Source of the DNA: Xanthomarina sp. F2636L
GTDB taxonomy: Bacteria > Bacteroidota > Bacteroidia > Flavobacteriales > Flavobacteriaceae
NCBI RefSeq assembly: GCF_026410195.1
Contig: NZ_JAPMLM010000055.1
Coordinates: forward strand, 420,513 to 484,512
Direction: 5' to 3'
DNA length: 64,000 nt
Shown here: positions 63,167-64,000 of the stretch, in pieces
Layout of the letters: each line of letters begins with the position of its first letter
Numbering within the stretch: position 1 is the first letter of the stretch
Program-made: the position numbers and the translations under genes
The notes under the pieces: generated by a model
What the model saw: only the letters and a program-made list of their open reading frames with translations
Told to the model about the DNA's origin: nothing
Databases searched by the model: none

Positions 63167-63202
63167 AAGGGACTTAAGATAAAAAATAATCTTAAATCCC
63201 TT
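63167..63202 (-). terminator. Intrinsic terminator after the T9SS protein gene
   Basis: Arms aagggacttaagat (63167-63180) and atcttaaatccctt (63189-63202) pair with one mismatch, followed on the minus strand by a T run. It lies 28 bp past the stop. Confidence 0.85.
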
Positions 63203-63229
63203 AAACATCGATTAATAGCCTCTTTAATA

Positions 63230-64000
63230 TTATTCTATCACTATTTTTTTAGTAATTTTTCCTTTATCTGTAAATACTTTTACTATATATATGCCAGCTT
63301 GTAAATTGGTAACAGCTATTTGATTGCTATTAGATACAACTTTTACTTTTTTTCCAAGAATATCAAATACCTCAACTTGTTGAATTTGGTAACTTGTTGA
63401 AATATTTATATAGTCTGACGTTGGGTTTGGATACACAGAAATAGAAGTATCAGCCAAAACTTGACTAGGTACAGATAAGGTTGCAAAATTAATAGAACTT
63501 GCGGCTGGATTATTTCCTGAATAATAGTTCTGTGTACCAGCACCATTCCATAAATTAATATTTAACCAGGTTTCATGATAATTATCTATTACGATAGGAT
63601 CATCATTTTCAGCAAAAATTAATTCACCAGACGTTGGAAGTACTCCAGGTTCTATTTCATTAATAATATCGAAATTAATAAGTGTTATGGCTTCTCCTGC
63701 TGCATGAGTAAAATTATTAGGAACAACATCTGAACGTATCAATAAAAGTAAATCTGTAATCCCTCCATCGAAAGATGCTTCCTGATTTACCTGCCATTCA
63801 AAAAATTGTAAATTTGAATCTGCTGTTTCAAAATTATCAATGGATAATTCTGATGGTAAATAAACAGACGCTCCTAAATCGGCTGTGGCTGCTGGCGTAA
63901 CCTGTTCAAAATCTGGAGTTGCAACTAAAGCTATTTGGTAATTACCTGTATTTGCATTTACTCCTAAAAAATTCAAACTATATTCATAACCTTGACTAAA
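63230..64000 (-). CDS. T9SS type A sorting domain-containing protein, N-terminal part outside the window
   Basis: The frame is open to the right edge, so the N-terminus is missing; 257 codons are visible. The final 75 residues form a type IX secretion sorting domain: ISVYPNPTSDYINIS, VEVFDILGKKVKVV, NLQAGIYIVKVFTDKGKITKKIVIE. Before it is a beta-rich segment with ASFDGGITDLLLLIRSD and GELIFAENDDPIVIDN, which has no family I know. The protein is exported and fixed to the surface by PorU-type processing. Function unknown. Confidence 0.88.
   Translation of the reverse strand, partial: FSQGYEYSLNFLGVNANTGNYQIALVATPDFEQVTPAATADLGASVYLPSELSIDNFETADSNLQFFEWQVNQEASFDGGITDLLLLIRSDVVPNNFTHAAGEAITLINFDIINEIEPGVLPTSGELIFAENDDPIVIDNYHETWLNINLWNGAGTQNYYSGNNPAASSINFATLSVPSQVLADTSISVYPNPTSDYINISTSYQIQQVEVFDILGKKVKVVSNSNQIAVTNLQAGIYIVKVFTDKGKITKKIVIE

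Noticed and set aside
1..64000. tRNA, rRNA and insertion sequences
   Set aside because: I looked through the gaps for T-loop motifs, rRNA-like stretches, transposases and terminal inverted repeats and found none.

Overview
The window is AT-rich chromosomal DNA from a member of the Bacteroidota, most probably a marine-type Flavobacteriaceae. The evidence is two surface proteins with C-terminal type IX secretion sorting domains, exported proteins of the 'QVGIGTTxP' type, a full-length MenA/B/D/F/I set for menaquinone, YifB, a GreA/B-like factor with a flavobacterial N-terminus, and several promoters matching the flavobacterial pattern (TTG, about 19 nt, TAnnTTTG). I saw no tRNA, rRNA, CRISPR array, insertion sequence or prophage. 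It reads as ordinary core genome with a few accessory patches.

Layout. 1-2.2 kb: a sterol-desaturase-like hydroxylase (cut by the left edge) coupled to a short-chain dehydrogenase, then a UPF0173 metal hydrolase. 2.4-10 kb: menaquinone genes on the minus strand (menI-menF-menD, then menB-menA), interrupted by a CvfB-like S1 protein, a DUF2853 protein and an oppositely oriented tandem pair of paralogous small proteins. menC and menE are not here. 10-17 kb: an alpha/beta hydrolase, a GNAT acetyltransferase, a CDP-alcohol phosphatidyltransferase, a nitronate monooxygenase, an M28 peptidase and a BspA-like 16-repeat surface protein. 17-22.5 kb: dnaK, sdaA, panB and an RluA-type pseudouridine synthase.

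22.5-26.5 kb is the least explained part. An HPK7-type histidine kinase with one membrane helix is translationally coupled to a seven-helix membrane protein. Two further paralogues of that membrane protein follow, plus a small secreted or anchored protein and a decayed second copy of it. I read this as a tandemly duplicated sensory locus whose input domain is encoded separately from its kinase.

26.5-38.5 kb: yifB, a second nitronate monooxygenase, a YheT-type hydrolase, adenine deaminase, dsbD, tilS, pabB and a DEAD-box helicase whose motif II reads DEVD. 38.6-49 kb: arsenite methyltransferase, a GreA/B-like factor, a GlcG/HbpS protein with an AraC regulator, an ExbB/MotA-like protein, a LytS/LytTR two-component pair, lpd, a PAS-LuxR regulator and an Lrp regulator divergent from a methionine-gamma-lyase-type enzyme. 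49-64 kb: an NhaC antiporter, a thiol redox block (2-Cys peroxiredoxin, thioredoxin, a small partner protein, then Tpx), dgkA, ftsK, lolA, an LptF/G permease, a RibB whose attached RibA domain has lost its catalytic residues, a YadA-like repeat protein ending in a self-cleaving S74 chaperone domain, and a T9SS-sorted protein cut by the right edge.

Transcription units are well delimited. I list about a dozen intrinsic terminators and a comparable number of promoter elements. All coordinates, starts and domain calls are from reading the sequence; no database search was run.
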